Of a DNA stretch of 64,000 nt, positions 23,642 through 36,096 are shown piece after piece (within the stretch, counting starts at the first letter, position 1; each line of letters begins with the position of its first letter). A program made the position numbers and the translations under genes. This DNA comes from Phycomyces nitens (Eukaryota > Mucoromycota > Mucoromycetes > Mucorales > Phycomycetaceae), in contig JAHRBC010000001.1 of NCBI GenBank assembly GCA_022702545.1, positions 5,766,001 through 5,830,000 of the forward strand, written 5' to 3'. The notes beneath the pieces were generated by a model. The model saw only the letters and a list, made by a program, of their open reading frames with translations. It was not told the origin of the DNA and ran no database searches.

Positions 23642-24724
23642 TCATACTTGCGTTCCATACCCTTTTTTGCCAGACGACCCGGGATATTCATCAACCAGGC
23701 GACTCTGTTCAAATCCCTCTTGAGAAGGATAAGAATTGACCTGAGGATAATAAGAAGGACCACCAGAAGGATAGCCAATGCCCTGTTCCTGGGCAAATCT
23801 CTGTTCGTCTCTACCGATTGCTGCCTCGTTCTTTTCATACTCGTCTGCGACCCAGAGGGCCATTGAGCACACATTGGTCCACATGAATACGAGGTTAAAG
23901 ACAGGAATGAGTTCAAGTGCTCCTGCAACTGCACCAAAGTGACAGTAGTCGTTTTTGTTGGCCCACGCGTATCTACGGGACTCTGAGACAGTAAATCCAC
24001 GGAATTCGAGGTCATAATGAATACGATGGCCCCAACTATAAAAGCAATGCATGATTATTCCAGTTTAACTGTTTCGTGTCTTTACCTAATCACCCAGCCA
24101 TTAATGTAGCAGGCAATTATGGTACCAATTACAGGAATAAGATGCAGTGGTGCAGTAATAACCATTATAACGACCTTGAATTTTAAGTGCAAAACATTTA
24201 ATTTGAATGTCTTGATGTCGATATCTCCTTCCTTACCTGGCTAATGAGCAGGAACCAAACTAGAGCCAGGCCCGAAGAGATTCCACGACAACACAATAGA
24301 AAACCGTCAACCGGGACTCGAGTAGCAAACATGCGTGACATTCCACGTGCCATCAATGTAGCATCAAACAATGCGTCCTGAAAAAAGGGCATGACAATTG
24401 CAAAGAATAACAAATCCATGATGGCGGATTCGAGCAACACAAAAATAACAGAGCAGATCCAGGCCAACCATGAAGGACAATTGACATTAATGAGAGCATG
24501 AGCCTGGAGTGGCAACAGGTATACGAATGCCAAGACAATCGAGACAATTCCAAAGGCAAGTGTCAAAAGGAATGGGCAGAACATCTTTGACCATAGCTAG
24601 AATGAAAACAACAAGGTATTATTAAAATGCTGTCTATTGGTTGTTTCTTGGGGTCTATTATTACCTGAGGATGGCCAAGGAAGTAGAATACACCAGTAAT
24701 AGGGTATGTAGAGCGAGGCGCCAT
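23642..24724 (-). CDS. EI24 / Rrt8 (LDS)-type multi-pass membrane protein
   Basis: Four exons (24665-24724, 24237-24596, 24086-24174, 23642-24035) give 300 residues. It starts MAPRSTYPITGVFYFLGHPQLWSK and has two long hydrophobic blocks (LLTLAFGIVSIVLAFVYLLPLQA; WLAWICSVIFVLLESAIMDLLFFAIVMP). The family-typical turn APLHLIPVIGTIIACYINGWVISWGHRIHYDLEFRG and the block FGAVAGALELIPVFNLVFMWTNVCSMALWV follow. The Tyr/Pro-rich hydrophilic tail ends in KKGYGTQV. The two helical hairpins around a LIPVIG/LIPVFN repeat are the EI24-domain pattern of yeast Rrt8/Lds1/Lds2, which sit in the ER, lipid droplets and spore wall. Family recognised from memory; role in this organism unknown. Confidence 0.7.
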
Positions 24725-27513
24725 TAATCAATAGGTGTATGTATACTGGAATAAGAAACAAAGAAATTCTCAAGAGAATGAGGATAAAACACAGTTAAAT
24801 TAAGGTGATGTGAAGGAATTCATGCGTGACGTCCTACATACTTGTCTGGTACCTGGTTAGAACTCTTGGAAGCAAAACATATTTAGAAAGTCGAGTTGGC
24901 CAAAGATTGCCAAAATACAGCATATCTTACACGGGCTACTCAAATTCAAACATGTCTAATTTAGATTGATTGTATTCGTCCAAATGACAGCCTTTTGGTA
25001 TCTTCTTTCTTGGACCCTCTAGTTTTTTGTTTGGCTATCAATGCTCTGGGGCAAAGGAGATCTGGTCAAAGAGGATAAACGGCTCTGGTGTCTCATTAAA
25101 GATGTTCCTCGAAATAAATACTCGTTAATTAAGATTCAGGTCGATACCTATTGCAGTGAGATCTCATGGTTGTCGGGGTTATAAATTCCAGCGGTTTATT
25201 TTGAAACAATAAATTTTTGCAAAAGCCTTTTTGATATGGACTCGATTAAAGTTTGAAATTTCCCTTTACGGCCCTCTCCTCTCCAGCCAATAGACACGGT
25301 TCCCAAATTAATGCCTCTATTCTTACCATGTATGGTAATATACATTCCACAAATAAGCCTTTTGCATTCTGAGCCCCTATTGGAAAGAAATGTATGAAAA
25401 TATTGCAGAAGTTCTCTCTTTTTATTATCACAAAGAGTCGAGGAACTTACAAGTGTGCTTATGGTGCGAGGGATCCTGCAATATTTTGCTGGCCTGGACT
25501 CGGTTTTGGGCCAAGTAGATTTACAAGACTCTCTATGCTTCATTTTATTCACAGTTGATATCAGGACATGGATAGTATACGATCAAAAAAAGTTTTATGT
25601 CCATATATATAGCTATTTAATTTCTAAAGATACTCCAAATAGCAATGCCATACAAATGGTGTGCTTCTTTAAAAGAAGAATACCCAGGTTTATGATCTGG
25701 ACATTTTTTTTTAAATGATACCAAGCATGTATTAATACCCTCGGTGTTGGAGCTTATCACTAAAGACTGACATTTAGTATATCGCATACCTTTAAATAAT
25801 TGCAAGATTAAAGCTCTAAACCAGAAACCCAATATATCGTGATACCTTGGCACCTTTTTTTTTTTAAAAAAAAGAAGTCTTTATATCATTGTTGATACAC
25901 TCAAATATAGCCATGTACCGTTGAAATCAAATAAATCCTCCGTAAGGTGTGTAATGAGGATAAAGTCAAACAGCATTCCCAGCATATAGCTCCTTTGAAA
26001 CTAGAGTCTTGTGCTATATCATATTGCTATCTACTCAAGACTATACGTGTTGCATGATCAAATGGTTTTAGTTTTGCTTATTTATCAATATTATGTGATT
26101 TTATTTTTATTTTATTGAGAACCAAGACGGTTGGAGTAAGCCAAGCTTGCTGCATGTCATACTGCATGTTCCTACACATTTCTTTTGTAGGTCAAGTGTC
26201 CTTTCTTTTTCTCAAGTTCTTATATGCCTATAAAAAACGCCTTGTTTTCATGTACTATAGGATAGTAAACAAGCAAGATGCTAACAAGTACTAGTTAACT
26301 TTTGTTTTGATGTATGTTGGCATACTAGTCTCCAGTCCTCTGGTTCTTCTGGAACAGGGTCTGAGATCGGCTTAATGGACTCGGAATCACATACAATGCG
26401 CATAAGATACAATTTGGAAACTGTAGCAAAAGTATTTTCAAGTATCTGTTACATTGATGATATGTACTTTGATTGCTTGCTTTCATGGCAGTATAGGTAT
26501 GTCCATATATCCTTGAGATATGTATATATGTATATTATACAGGATAGAAAGGTATCATTGTTTTATACACTTTGATTTGCAAGATATGAGTGTACAGAGT
26601 TGTACAGGTGGGCAGAAATCTATCATTTCTATAGTCTGCAAATTTGGTGATACTGGTTGCATACTTTTATTGCAAGATTAGTAGCTGCCTGATTCTCTGT
26701 ACAGTTTGAAACTTGACAAATCTGAGAAAATAGACAGAAAACTAACGAAAATATCATTGATATATTCATATAATATTTCAATAAGTCCTGTTGGCATTTA
26801 TGAAACTGCCAAGGGGACTATCTCTCTCTCTCTCTGTCTCTTTTGCAAAAGATTATTGACAAGGGTATAGGAATTTTGTACAATAAACGATAAATCAAAG
26901 CCAAATATTCCATATCAATGGACTTGTACTATATTCCTTGGCCTATACACAATCTCTAGGTATATTACCAATATATTGCATATATAGTTCTATTGTTGTA
27001 CGTCACCTACAAAAAGGTGTTCCAGGATTTAGTTCTGTATTTAGGCAATTATAATGGCTTGCCACAGCTGTTCCAATACCGCATCAATCAAGTTGTGTCC
27101 GATGTTCGGAGAAATGCAAGAACCAAAAATGTGGCCACACATCCAATGAATGGTTCCTTTTGCCTTTCTTTCCTATGCCCCCCCTAACACTCTCTGTGCA
27201 GCGTAGGATTTCAGTTTTAGCATAATAGAGCCTTTGTTTATTAAGAAATTATCACAATTTTGGCGGAAACCTGCGCCATGAGAGGCGTATCTGTGGGGGT
27301 TTTCAAAAAAAAAAAGTCGCTTTTTTTGCTCTAGTCATAAAATTCTGCTCATGCACTAGAAAATATTTTTTTTTATTGTTTCATGCCTAAATTTTTTTAT
27401 AGGTACTGGCTGTAGAGAATCTAGGGAAATGCATATAAAGGGACCCTCGAGTAGCTTTTCAAGATAAAATAAAATAGCAAAGCTTTCTCTTATTTAACAA
27501 TCATAAAACCAAG
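24725..27513. other. Gene-poor intergenic region
   Basis: About 2.8 kb without a supportable gene. The 118-residue minus-strand frame at 25196-25552 and smaller frames have no recognisable motif or splice context. The last 80 bases hold the PKA promoter. Confidence 0.5.
27434..27440 (+). promoter_or_regulatory. TATA box of the PKA catalytic subunit gene
   Basis: TATAAAG, 74-80 bases upstream of the ATG at 27514. Confidence 0.5.
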
Positions 27514-29297
27514 ATGTCTTTCCTTGGAAAATTCCTCGACAAGGCTCGCCATTCTACACACACTGGATCTAAAGACAAAGCGAATCCTAAACCCAGCCCT
27601 TATTCAACAAAAGAAATACCTGAATTTGGAGCTCCCAGTCCACCTACTACATCTATTCAACATGAGCCAGAATACACACCTGATAATACTGGTGGATTAG
27701 TACAAGAACATTACGCGTCTGGATACGTGACCCCTCGACCTTCTGTTGAAATGAATACATCAAACCAACAGCAGCCAATGGAAATTTGTACTGAAGGCAA
27801 GTATCGTTTAGAAATATCATTAACAATAGGATGGAGTGAACATCTCTATTATCTGGATATAAACGGATGCCCTTTTCTTGGAATAGATGGATTAACGCTT
27901 TGACACAGACCAACCACAGGCCACTCCCCTAAAGACCGAATATGAACTAAAAGAACAAGATCAAGGAGGTAGGTATAGATGTGAATGCTGTTTATAGCCA
28001 AAATCAAATTTCTATTGACACAATAATAACTTAGTTCATAAGCGTGAGGCATTGAAACAAAAATATCAACTCTATGATAAGCAAGTGATAGATCAGCGTC
28101 GTGATAAGCCAAAACTTAAACTTGATGATTTTCATCTCTTGAGAACACTCGGAACTGGATCATTTGGCCGAGTGCACTTGGCACAGTCCAGGCACAATGG
28201 TAGATTCTATGCCATCAAGGTCCTAAGGAAGACCGAAGTAGTCCGACTTAAACAAGTTGAGCACACCAACAATGAAAAGCATATTCTAGAGACTGTAGCC
28301 AACCCATTCCTGGTCAATTTATGGGGCACCTTCCAAGATGACGAGTGCCTTTACATGGTCATGGACTATGTTCCAGGAGGCGAATTATTTAGCGTGTTAA
28401 GGAAAAGCAAGGTGCGACGAGATTGATCAGCGTAGTATGGGCAAGTTCTCATATATTTCTGTCTATAGAGATTCCCAGACCATGTAGCCAAATTTTATGC
28501 AGCAGAAGTAGTCTTGGCAATCGAATACTTGCACTCTAAAGACATTGCCTACCGAGACCTGAAGCCAGAGAACCTACTGCTGGACAATACTGGACATATC
28601 AAAATCACAGATTTTGGATTTGCAAAGCATGTTTCGGATATTACATGGACTCTATGTGGCACCCCAGATTATCTTGGTAAGATTTGTTTTTGGGTATATA
28701 TTACAGCCATATTATTATATACGGTTGATAATGACCTTGCTTTTTTTTTTACAACAATAGCTCCAGAAGTCATTCAATCCAAAGGCTATAGTAAATCTGT
28801 TGACTGGTGGAGCCTGGGAGTTTTAATATTCGAAATGCTGGCTGGGTATGTAAATGCACAAAAGCTCATCGCAGGAACCTCAATGCAATTCCTGTTTTCT
28901 ATAAAGCAATTGAATTGACAGCACAACATAATTTCTTAGCTACCCACCGTTTTACGACGATGACCACCTAAAACTGTACGAAAAGATCATTCAAGGGAAA
29001 ATTCACTGGCCAAGCTATCTAGACCCCCACGCCAAAGATCTTTTGAAACGTCTCTTGACATCTGATCTCTCTCGTCGCTATGGAAACCTAAGGAACGGAG
29101 CAGAGGACATCAAGAACCATGCCTGGTTCTCTGGTGTTGAGTTTGAGCGTGTAGCTAATCGTCAGGTCAGAGCACCATATATTCCAAGTATTCGTGGTGA
29201 TGGTGATGCTAGTCATTTCGACAAGTACCCAGAGAATACTGAAAAGTATGGTGTATCAGCTCCAGATCCTTATAGAGACATGTTTCCCGACTTTTAA
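27514..29297 (+). CDS. cAMP-dependent protein kinase catalytic subunit (AGC kinase)
   Basis: Ser/Thr kinase held inactive by the regulatory subunit until cAMP rises. Six exons (27514-27796, 27909-27968, 28035-28411, 28469-28676, 28761-28845, 28940-29297) give 456 residues. A low-complexity N-tail of about 140 residues precedes the kinase domain. Visible landmarks: Gly loop GTGSFGRV (154-161), Lys176 in YAIKV, catalytic loop YRDLKPEN (268-275), DFG (288-290), the activation loop [13 protein letters not shown] with Thr301 as the PDK1-type site, and the terminal hydrophobic motif FPDF at the extreme C-terminus (PKA ends FxxF). The insert-free AGC tail ([15 protein letters not shown]) fits PKA and not PKC. 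Intron 1 has a GC donor (GCAAGT). A second start choice is not evident. Confidence 0.93.
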
Positions 29298-29832
29298 GGC
29301 TGCTCTGTATTAAAAAAAAATGAAGAAAGGAGCCTGGTTGCGCCTTTTGGATAAAGAGCACTATAGTCAATACTATAGAGACCATTTATATGTACACTTG
29401 TAAATAATACGAATTTTTGTTTTCAAAGTTATTGTACCATAGAAACCGACTGTTGTGAATTGATTAAAAGCATTGAGCTCAAGACTAGGTCTTAATAGAC
29501 ATCCTGGGGTTATCTAACCAACCATTCATGATTATTTATAGTCTAAAGCAATAAGGCTTTTTATGGAATTGTTTAAAGGACACTCGTAGTATGTTGGATA
29601 TTTAATAAAAGGGAGGTTGAGGACAACCATATGATTTCCAGTTGAATATAAACGTGAATATAAATATATAGTGCTTGGTATTAAGTACTGATGAAGACGT
29701 AAAAGGAGGCAGCGTAGAAGGGGGTAAAAGGGAGATTGTAAAGGACTCTAGTAGATAGCTATCCTTAAAGTCTTCGTGGTGGTATAGCACTAAAGATGAT
29801 GGTTATCACCATGGATACAACGATACTGGCCA
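29298..29832. other. Intergenic region between convergent PKA and Rax1-like genes
   Basis: 3' flanks of two convergent genes; no gene seen. Confidence 0.5.
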
Positions 29833-31023
29833 CTAATAGCCATATTGATCGGGACCATAGGATTTCTTTGACGCGCGGCTGGGCGATCTTGTTGAACCGG
29901 AAAGTGACGGTCTCACTAGAGTAAATGGTAATGTTAGTACCTCTGGAAACCCTTGGGATAGTAAAGCTTGCCTGATATTAAACAGTAGTACCCAAAGCGG
30001 GTCCAGACCTGTAAGGAACACAAAGACATTGTAGATGCCAACCCAGAATGGGACCAATGCCTAGAAAATTAGAGTATAAGTTGTTGTAAAAAGAGATAAG
30101 AAACAACTTACCCCAAAGCGGGAGTGCCATTGTGGATAGCCAAGAAATATCAAACTAAGCGAGGTTGCAAATCCTGCCAGTAAGCCGAGTAAGCCGACAG
30201 CCAGTCGACCGAGCTGCTGCCAAAGAGTAACATTTCCCCAAACCTTGAGACGCAAGAACTTTGGGTAGGCTTGTCTCTGCATAGCCTCAAACGCATACTG
30301 TTTGGCATCAGCATAAACCAATGGGTCATCGCGTGGTTCAGGCCCTTGGAGTGCATCACGAATCGCCTGACGCATAAGCGGCGGCAATTGGACCAGTTCC
30401 TTTTGGGCAGAGGGAACGATATACTTTAGCAATATACGTTGGGCAGAATTGGCTAGATCCTGTCTATTAGGAGGCAAGACGGACGGATTGCCGGAAACCA
30501 TGCTCTCTGTTGTCAAAACTCCCGCTGCTTCTTCATCGACTGGCTGTCGAGGTGTGGCCGCAACTGAAGGATCAATAATAGGCGGCCGAATGACAGGTAC
30601 ATTTGACACGCCAGAAGATTGAGAGATTCGTATACTGTTGGACCGTTCACCCAGGTCCATAGACCGAGGTGGCTGGAGATGATGGGGTCGTAGAGTAGGC
30701 GATGACAGATGAGACATTCCCGGTCGTTTTTCGTCAATTGAGCTGGTGTGCGACAGTCGACTCAACAAACGATTTGACTGATAGCCTTCTGCGAGATCTT
30801 CTTCGGTCACAAAACCAGATCTCTGTAGGGATTTTATATAGCGCTTCCAAAGTAGTTCATGGTGCTTGACGTCGAGATAAAAGTCGAGTATTTCTTCCAT
30901 GTGAAGACGGTCTCTCATTACTATATAGAAATTGTACAGACAGACAGGTGGGAGAGTCCGACGATTCAGAACATCATCCAAGGTAGGAAGATCGCTAGGG
31001 ATCGCCTTGGTAGTCATGCTCAA
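29833..31023 (-). CDS. Rax1-like protein: RGS domain plus C-terminal membrane segments
   Basis: Two exons (30112-31023 and 29833-30060, intron 30061-30111) give 379 residues. The N-terminal region starts like a fungal RGS-like domain (LPTLDDVLNRRTLPPVCLYNFYIVMRDRLHMEEILDFYLDVKHHELLWKRYI). The domain is split by a Ser/Pro-rich linker (residues about 85-190) and resumes with SAQRILLKYIVPSAQKELVQLPPLMRQAIRDAL and YADAKQYAFEAMQRQAYPKFLR. Hydrophobic helices follow (LGRLAVGLLGLLAGFATSLSLIFLGY; PFWVGIYNVFVFLTGLDPLWVLLF). Yeast Rax1 has this order and marks bud sites with Rax2. The hydrophilic C-tail could be altered if a further small intron exists after 30000. Confidence 0.75.
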
Positions 31024-32486
31024 TAAGAGTGTGTGGTTTTATTGGACAGTTTTGTGTAGAACAGAGCAAGAGAAAGAGAGAAAAGATGCTGAGAATATGT
31101 TTGTTATTTGGGTGACAAACTTGAGAGTGGTTTCTCTCTTGAGCCTGTTACACCACAATCATTTTTGTTGATTTCTCTGGCCATTCCAGAAAAAGCAACT
31201 GCGCAGTTGTAAAATCCAATGTTTAAAGTTGACTTGGTTGTTATCCATGGTTTCTGCAAAGTGATCGAATGCAATGTGGAATAGAGACTCGGAAATATTT
31301 GGCCAGGAAACCAAGAATGATAATATAATTTCCAAAGAGTTTCAACTACTATGTGATTTCAATATTGAAAAAAAGGGTTTTTTTAATATAATGCAACAAA
31401 TTGATAGCGACTTATCTGATGGGTTTCTGAAATATCAAATTATCCAACTGGCCAATTTTGATCGAAACTGGTATAAATAATACCAAGAAGGATATCAAGG
31501 CTCTTTACTATTATGCACGCTCAAATATTTTAAAGTTTCGAGGTATTAATCTTGGAGTAGCCAACTAGACTTGTTTTGATACTATTTTTTTTGTATAATA
31601 TTTTACCAATGAAAAGAGGGTTTGGATTGTCGATCCTTTTATCCTGATGAAAAAGAAAAGAAAAAAGCAATGTCTTTGCAAACAGACTCGGGGTCAGAAA
31701 TTAAAACTTGCGAGGTGAATTGTGGTATAAATTGCATTAACGAGAGCACTTTAAGCCATTTATATATATATATATATATATAATCTTACAGGAGTACAAT
31801 TTGTAACCAGAGAAAGCTCTATGAAACTTTATAAAGAAGCAAAAGTTGGAATAGAACAAGGAGAGGGAATTAGAGACCATGGATACTGGAGATATCGTGT
31901 TTTGGTATTTTAACAAAAGTATCATGGGTTTTAATATGTCTCAACATTGATTAGAGTGTGCATTAATGTACCGACATGAATTGATATGGCATATAAAACT
32001 ATAGAGACCATGATAATCTACTTTATGTACTTCCCCACTGTTTAAAAATTATTTAGACGGTTCGTTAATTATCAAACTTATACGGACAGAGCTGTAGTAC
32101 ATTATTAAGCTATACAAACCTACAAGCCTTTTTGATTAGAATTAATTAATTCCAATCTAATTTTAATCTCTTGATTATGATGGTAATTCTGCATAAGAAA
32201 CAAAAAGAAAAAAGAAAAAAACAACCTTGTTCTTATGCTCGGCTTAATGATATATTTTTGGTCATTAAAACGCCGCCTATTTAGAGTTGTTACCTCGAAG
32301 CTTTTTATATGATTTTTGAATATTTTGGGCTATTTTTTAGCCAATGATTCATAAATATTTAATCCCAGAAGAATAAAGTAGCAGGCATATAAAAAATTAT
32401 TGAAATCCCTTTGAAGTCTAAAATTTGAAGCTAAAAATTACAAACTACCAGCTATCTCTCTTCATTCATTTTTGCACTCTAACACA
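31024..32486. other. Intergenic region, divergent Rax1-like and zinc-finger genes
   Basis: About 1.46 kb separating two divergent starts. It contains an (AT)n run at about 31760-31782. No supported gene. Confidence 0.5.
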
Positions 32487-33849
32487 ATGACCAACACTAC
32501 CACTACTTCTACTTCTGCTCTCGAGATTGCCAACGACCTCATGTCCTTAATGTCAAAGGTCCGTCAAGAACAAAATCTATTACCGGCACTCGATGGAATT
32601 AAGCGCAAACTACCTGCAGAAGAAGAAGAAGAAGAAGAAGAAGTGTAAGAGAAATACGATCGATGCCTAGACAACAATTACTTACAAAAAACAATTATGT
32701 AGACGCAAACGTGCAAAACTCTCACCTGTCGATGTCAATCGAATCTATGATCGCAATGAGTTTCTTGATCGACTCAAGACTTACCCAGGAATCTATATCT
32801 ACTCTCGAAGACCAGTCTCTGCTATTGAATGCGCCAAGAATGGCTGGTGCTACGAAAAAACGGTCGAATCCCAAGACAATTATGTGGGCATGCTATCATG
32901 CAATGACTGCAAAGGAACCTTGGCAGTTATCGATCTCTCACCCCACGATCCATCTCATCCTCAAGGCAAGTAATTCATATCAGATCAATCTTGTTTTATA
33001 GGTTATTCTGACACGTTTGGTTTATAACAGTCAGCAGAATCACTGCTATTTATGAAGAAGGCCTAAAGGCGTATCATGAAGAAGGATGCTTTTGGCGGCT
33101 GTCAAGATGCAATGGTAATTTCAAGACGATAAAACAATTCACGGCTAATTGGTTTTTGAACAGATTATGTAAACAGCTTCCCCATCACTACATACAAAGA
33201 AGCACTAGAAATCCTGTGCACTCAAGGAAAGCTACTATACAGCCAACGAGACATTCTACCAGCAATTGTGGATCCACTGGTAAAGAATAAACCTCTGTCT
33301 AGACTGAACTCCCAAAACTCATCAATAAACATTGTGTATGTTGGTTATTTTCAGGATAAATACCAGCGACGGGCAGTCAATCAAGTAGCCCAACACTATG
33401 AATACAACAAAGATGAACCAATGACAGGTGCAGCTGACCCAGCCTTGATTACTGCATACACTTTCCCACTCTATGGCTGGAAACTAAAGAGCACATCAGT
33501 TCCCTATATACAATGCGACTCATGTTTCCAACGCCACTCTCTATCACAAGAAACCAAAGCAGATCCATTTGACGTTATCAAAGAGCATCGCCCCAATTGT
33601 CCTTGGGTTAGCTCGACCGATTCCTTGATCTACAGACCTGGTTCATCAGAAGGCCTTATGAATGGCTATACATGGATGCTGGGCTTTGTTAACAAGGAAC
33701 ACCTTTTGTTGCTGGAAGCCCTCGAGTCAGACCGAACAGCACTACAACGTCTGAGCGACAAGAAAGCAGCCCTTCGCAAGAAATTGGAAGAAGATACAAA
33801 ACAAATTCTGCTGGCTGCCTCTAAGCCATTCACCCCATCACCAGCATAG
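32487..33849 (+). CDS. C3HC/Rsm1-type zinc-finger protein (NIPA/ZC3HC1 family)
   Basis: Nuclear protein of the ZC3HC1/NIPA-Rsm1 family, linked in other fungi to mRNA export and the nuclear basket. Exons 32487-32644, 32703-32965, 33031-33114 and 33164-33849 give 396 residues. The first C3HC finger includes CAKNGWC...MLSCNDCKGTLAVIDLS and, after a spacer, HEEGCFWRLSRC. The second (Rsm1) part has YIQCDSCFQRHSL...EHRPNCPWV. A coiled-coil-like Lys/Glu-rich tail ends the protein. An acidic Glu run encoded by a GAA repeat (32623-32641) lies near the N-terminus. Intron 2 has a GC donor. An optional in-frame 75-nt intron (33280-33354) would shorten the protein to 371 residues. Confidence 0.82.
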
Positions 33850-34100
33850 ACCATTAATAAAAACTTCCTCATTATCGATTATTATTATACATCATTTTCA
33901 TTTAGTTTTAAAATTTAATTAACTGAATTGTGGTATGGGCACTACTTTGAGAGAGAGCGACTTGACTGTTTTAATGCCAAAGATTCATTGCCCTTTTTTT
34001 TATATTAGCGGGATTTATATTTTATTTTTCTATTTTTGCCCTTTTTTAGAGTGCTTGATTGATTTGCTTGGCTGCTTGGATAGAAACTAAACCTTTCAAG

Positions 34101-35955
34101 ATGGATGAGATCAATGCATTGTTGGAAGAAACAAATCTCGCTTCTCTAAGAAGCAGTGGTCTGATCATAGTCTCAATTTTTGGAAATGGAGGCTTTCGAC
34201 CGTACTCTGTTCATGGAAGCGGCACAATGACAAACAGTACAGTCATATTAGCTAATCGCATGGTTGGCCAAGAAGTATTTGTACCAAGAAACAAGGTGAT
34301 ACACGCGTCATATTCTCGGTTCAATTCTGTATCTGACCCATTTATCCTTCATTCAGCCACTTAAGGATGGTACAGTAGAGGTAAATGAGACAAGGGTACA
34401 ATGTAGAATAAAGACATATATATATATACGACTTGAAATAGGTCGTAAAAGCATGCCAGATGTTCGTTGATAAAAAGACAAAGACTGCCTACCTGTACTT
34501 AGACTCTGTTGTTACTACTGAAACCATGGCAGAGAGAGTGCAGACATCAGATACAGATGTAGGTCTTTATATATATATATTCAATATCAATTTATCTAAA
34601 TATCTTGTGTTTAGACTATACAAGATCAACTAAAAGACGAAAGACTTACAACCATGAGAGGTCTACTGATCATGCTACTCATGTCGCACTTGGTGATTGT
34701 ACGCAATCAAGAATATATATATATTGTTATGAAAAGAAAGAGTGATGTGTTGCAAACACTTACTGTTTAGTCTATCCTTCCCCCATCTGTGCTTCCTGCC
34801 GAGTTCTTATCAACACTGGCAGCCCTAAATCAGGTCAAGCAAGGGATCTACACACATCTCTCCCAGCTCCAATCGGCCTGCTGGAAGTGTTGGGATATCA
34901 ATGTGCCCAACGCTCTCTTTGAAAGAAAAGAGGGCGAATACCGAAGAGAGCGAGAACGATTCTATCCAAACCTAATGGGCTGGTGGGGGCCTGCAAAAGG
35001 AGTTCCCATGATGGTGTTTGTGGCAGCAGAGGTAATACTAAGCTCGAGAGGATTCCAATTGATCCAATATCGAGTAGTCGCCCATCCCAAACATAGATAC
35101 AACTCCACGCGCTGGTCTTCCAATGGCTATCAAGCGCCACCAGGAAACACTGCAGGTCAAGGTGAAGACTATATTCAGATCTATGCACTTGATACCCGCT
35201 GCACCTGAAAACAACAATATACATCCCCCGGTAGAAGTAAGGTAGGTAAAGACAATGATATAACCACCATCTTTTTTTCTTAAAAAAAAAACAAAACAAA
35301 CTGCCAATATACACAACAGATCTCTCTTTGCATTACCAGCCACCCAGTCGTTTATACACATTGTGCCTGCGATACCCTCACCTGAAAGAGTACCTGAATC
35401 AGATAATTTTTCATTTGATCAACCCACGGATCTATGCGAATGGCTAGAGAAATCTGCCGTCTTGAACGAGGAAAAGATTCAAGAGAAGAGCAAAGATAAC
35501 AAAGTAACCCAATCAAGTCAAGCAATGCTGGAAGAGTGTGGTGATAGATTACTTCGCAACTTTGTTTCTCACTGGATCAAAGCATCAACCACACGCCATC
35601 CAATGCACGCTCAGACTAGCCATGGTAGTAGAAAGAGTCATGATGGTAAATCCAACCATGTTCCTCTCCCTACTGCTTTGCAATTTGCTTCTGCCCTGAT
35701 GCCCTTGCGTACCTTGGCATACAATCTGTCTCCAGGACAAGACGGACAGGATTTCAAAAAGGCTGTCATTGGACAATCTCCGGGAGCAAAGGGAATGATC
35801 CAGCAGATTGAAGTAATCCTACGAAAGAAGACGCGAGATGTAGTAGATATCGAAACCATGTTTTCAAAGAGGTAAAAGACTCGAAAAAAGTTGGGGTTCT
35901 TTGTTTGTTCACCAATATTTTCCTTTAAAGACGTGTGCTTGCTCAATGGAAGTAA
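34101..35955 (+). CDS. SMG8-like nonsense-mediated decay protein, short form
   Basis: Eight exons with agreeing phases (34101-34295, 34357-34380, 34442-34558, 34615-34698, 34771-35031, 35078-35241, 35320-35871, 35931-35955) give 473 residues. Exon 2 is a 24-nt microexon. Matches to SMG8, the regulator of the SMG1 kinase, are order-conserved: the N-terminal IVSIFGNGGF strand, RGLLIMLLMSHLVIV, AKGVPMMVFVAAE, then a helix (KRHQETLQVKVKTIFRSMHLI), SLFALPATQSFIHIVP, a short predicted Arg-rich block, and IETMFSKRR. In animal SMG8 the FSK(R/S)RC motif is followed by several hundred more residues. Here the frame ends seven residues after it (RRVLAQWK-stop). It could be a short fungal form or a 3' truncation. 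The match is by eye and needs a profile search. Confidence 0.68.
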
Positions 35956-36096
35956 AAGGAAGAAAAAAAGTCAGATTATTCTTTATCCCTGCTTCTACTG
36001 ATACTCAAAGTTATGTGTTTGAAACTGCCGACCTCTGTTATCATAGCTTGTTTAATCATACACTCATACACAAAAGAATATATTCAACATTTACCA

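Noticed and set aside
25196..25552. 118-codon minus-strand frame in the 24.7-27.5 kb spacer
   Set aside because: No recognisable motif, splice context or composition difference from surrounding DNA.
35032..35208. Direct read-through of the SMG8-like exon after residue E at 35031
   Set aside because: Read-through gives an unrelated tail, whereas splicing at 35032-35077 and 35242-35319 restores the SMG8-like helix and the SLFALPATQSFIHI block.
34898..35361. Minus-strand frames inside the SMG8-like gene
   Set aside because: They overlap exons that splice in phase on the plus strand and show no family motifs.
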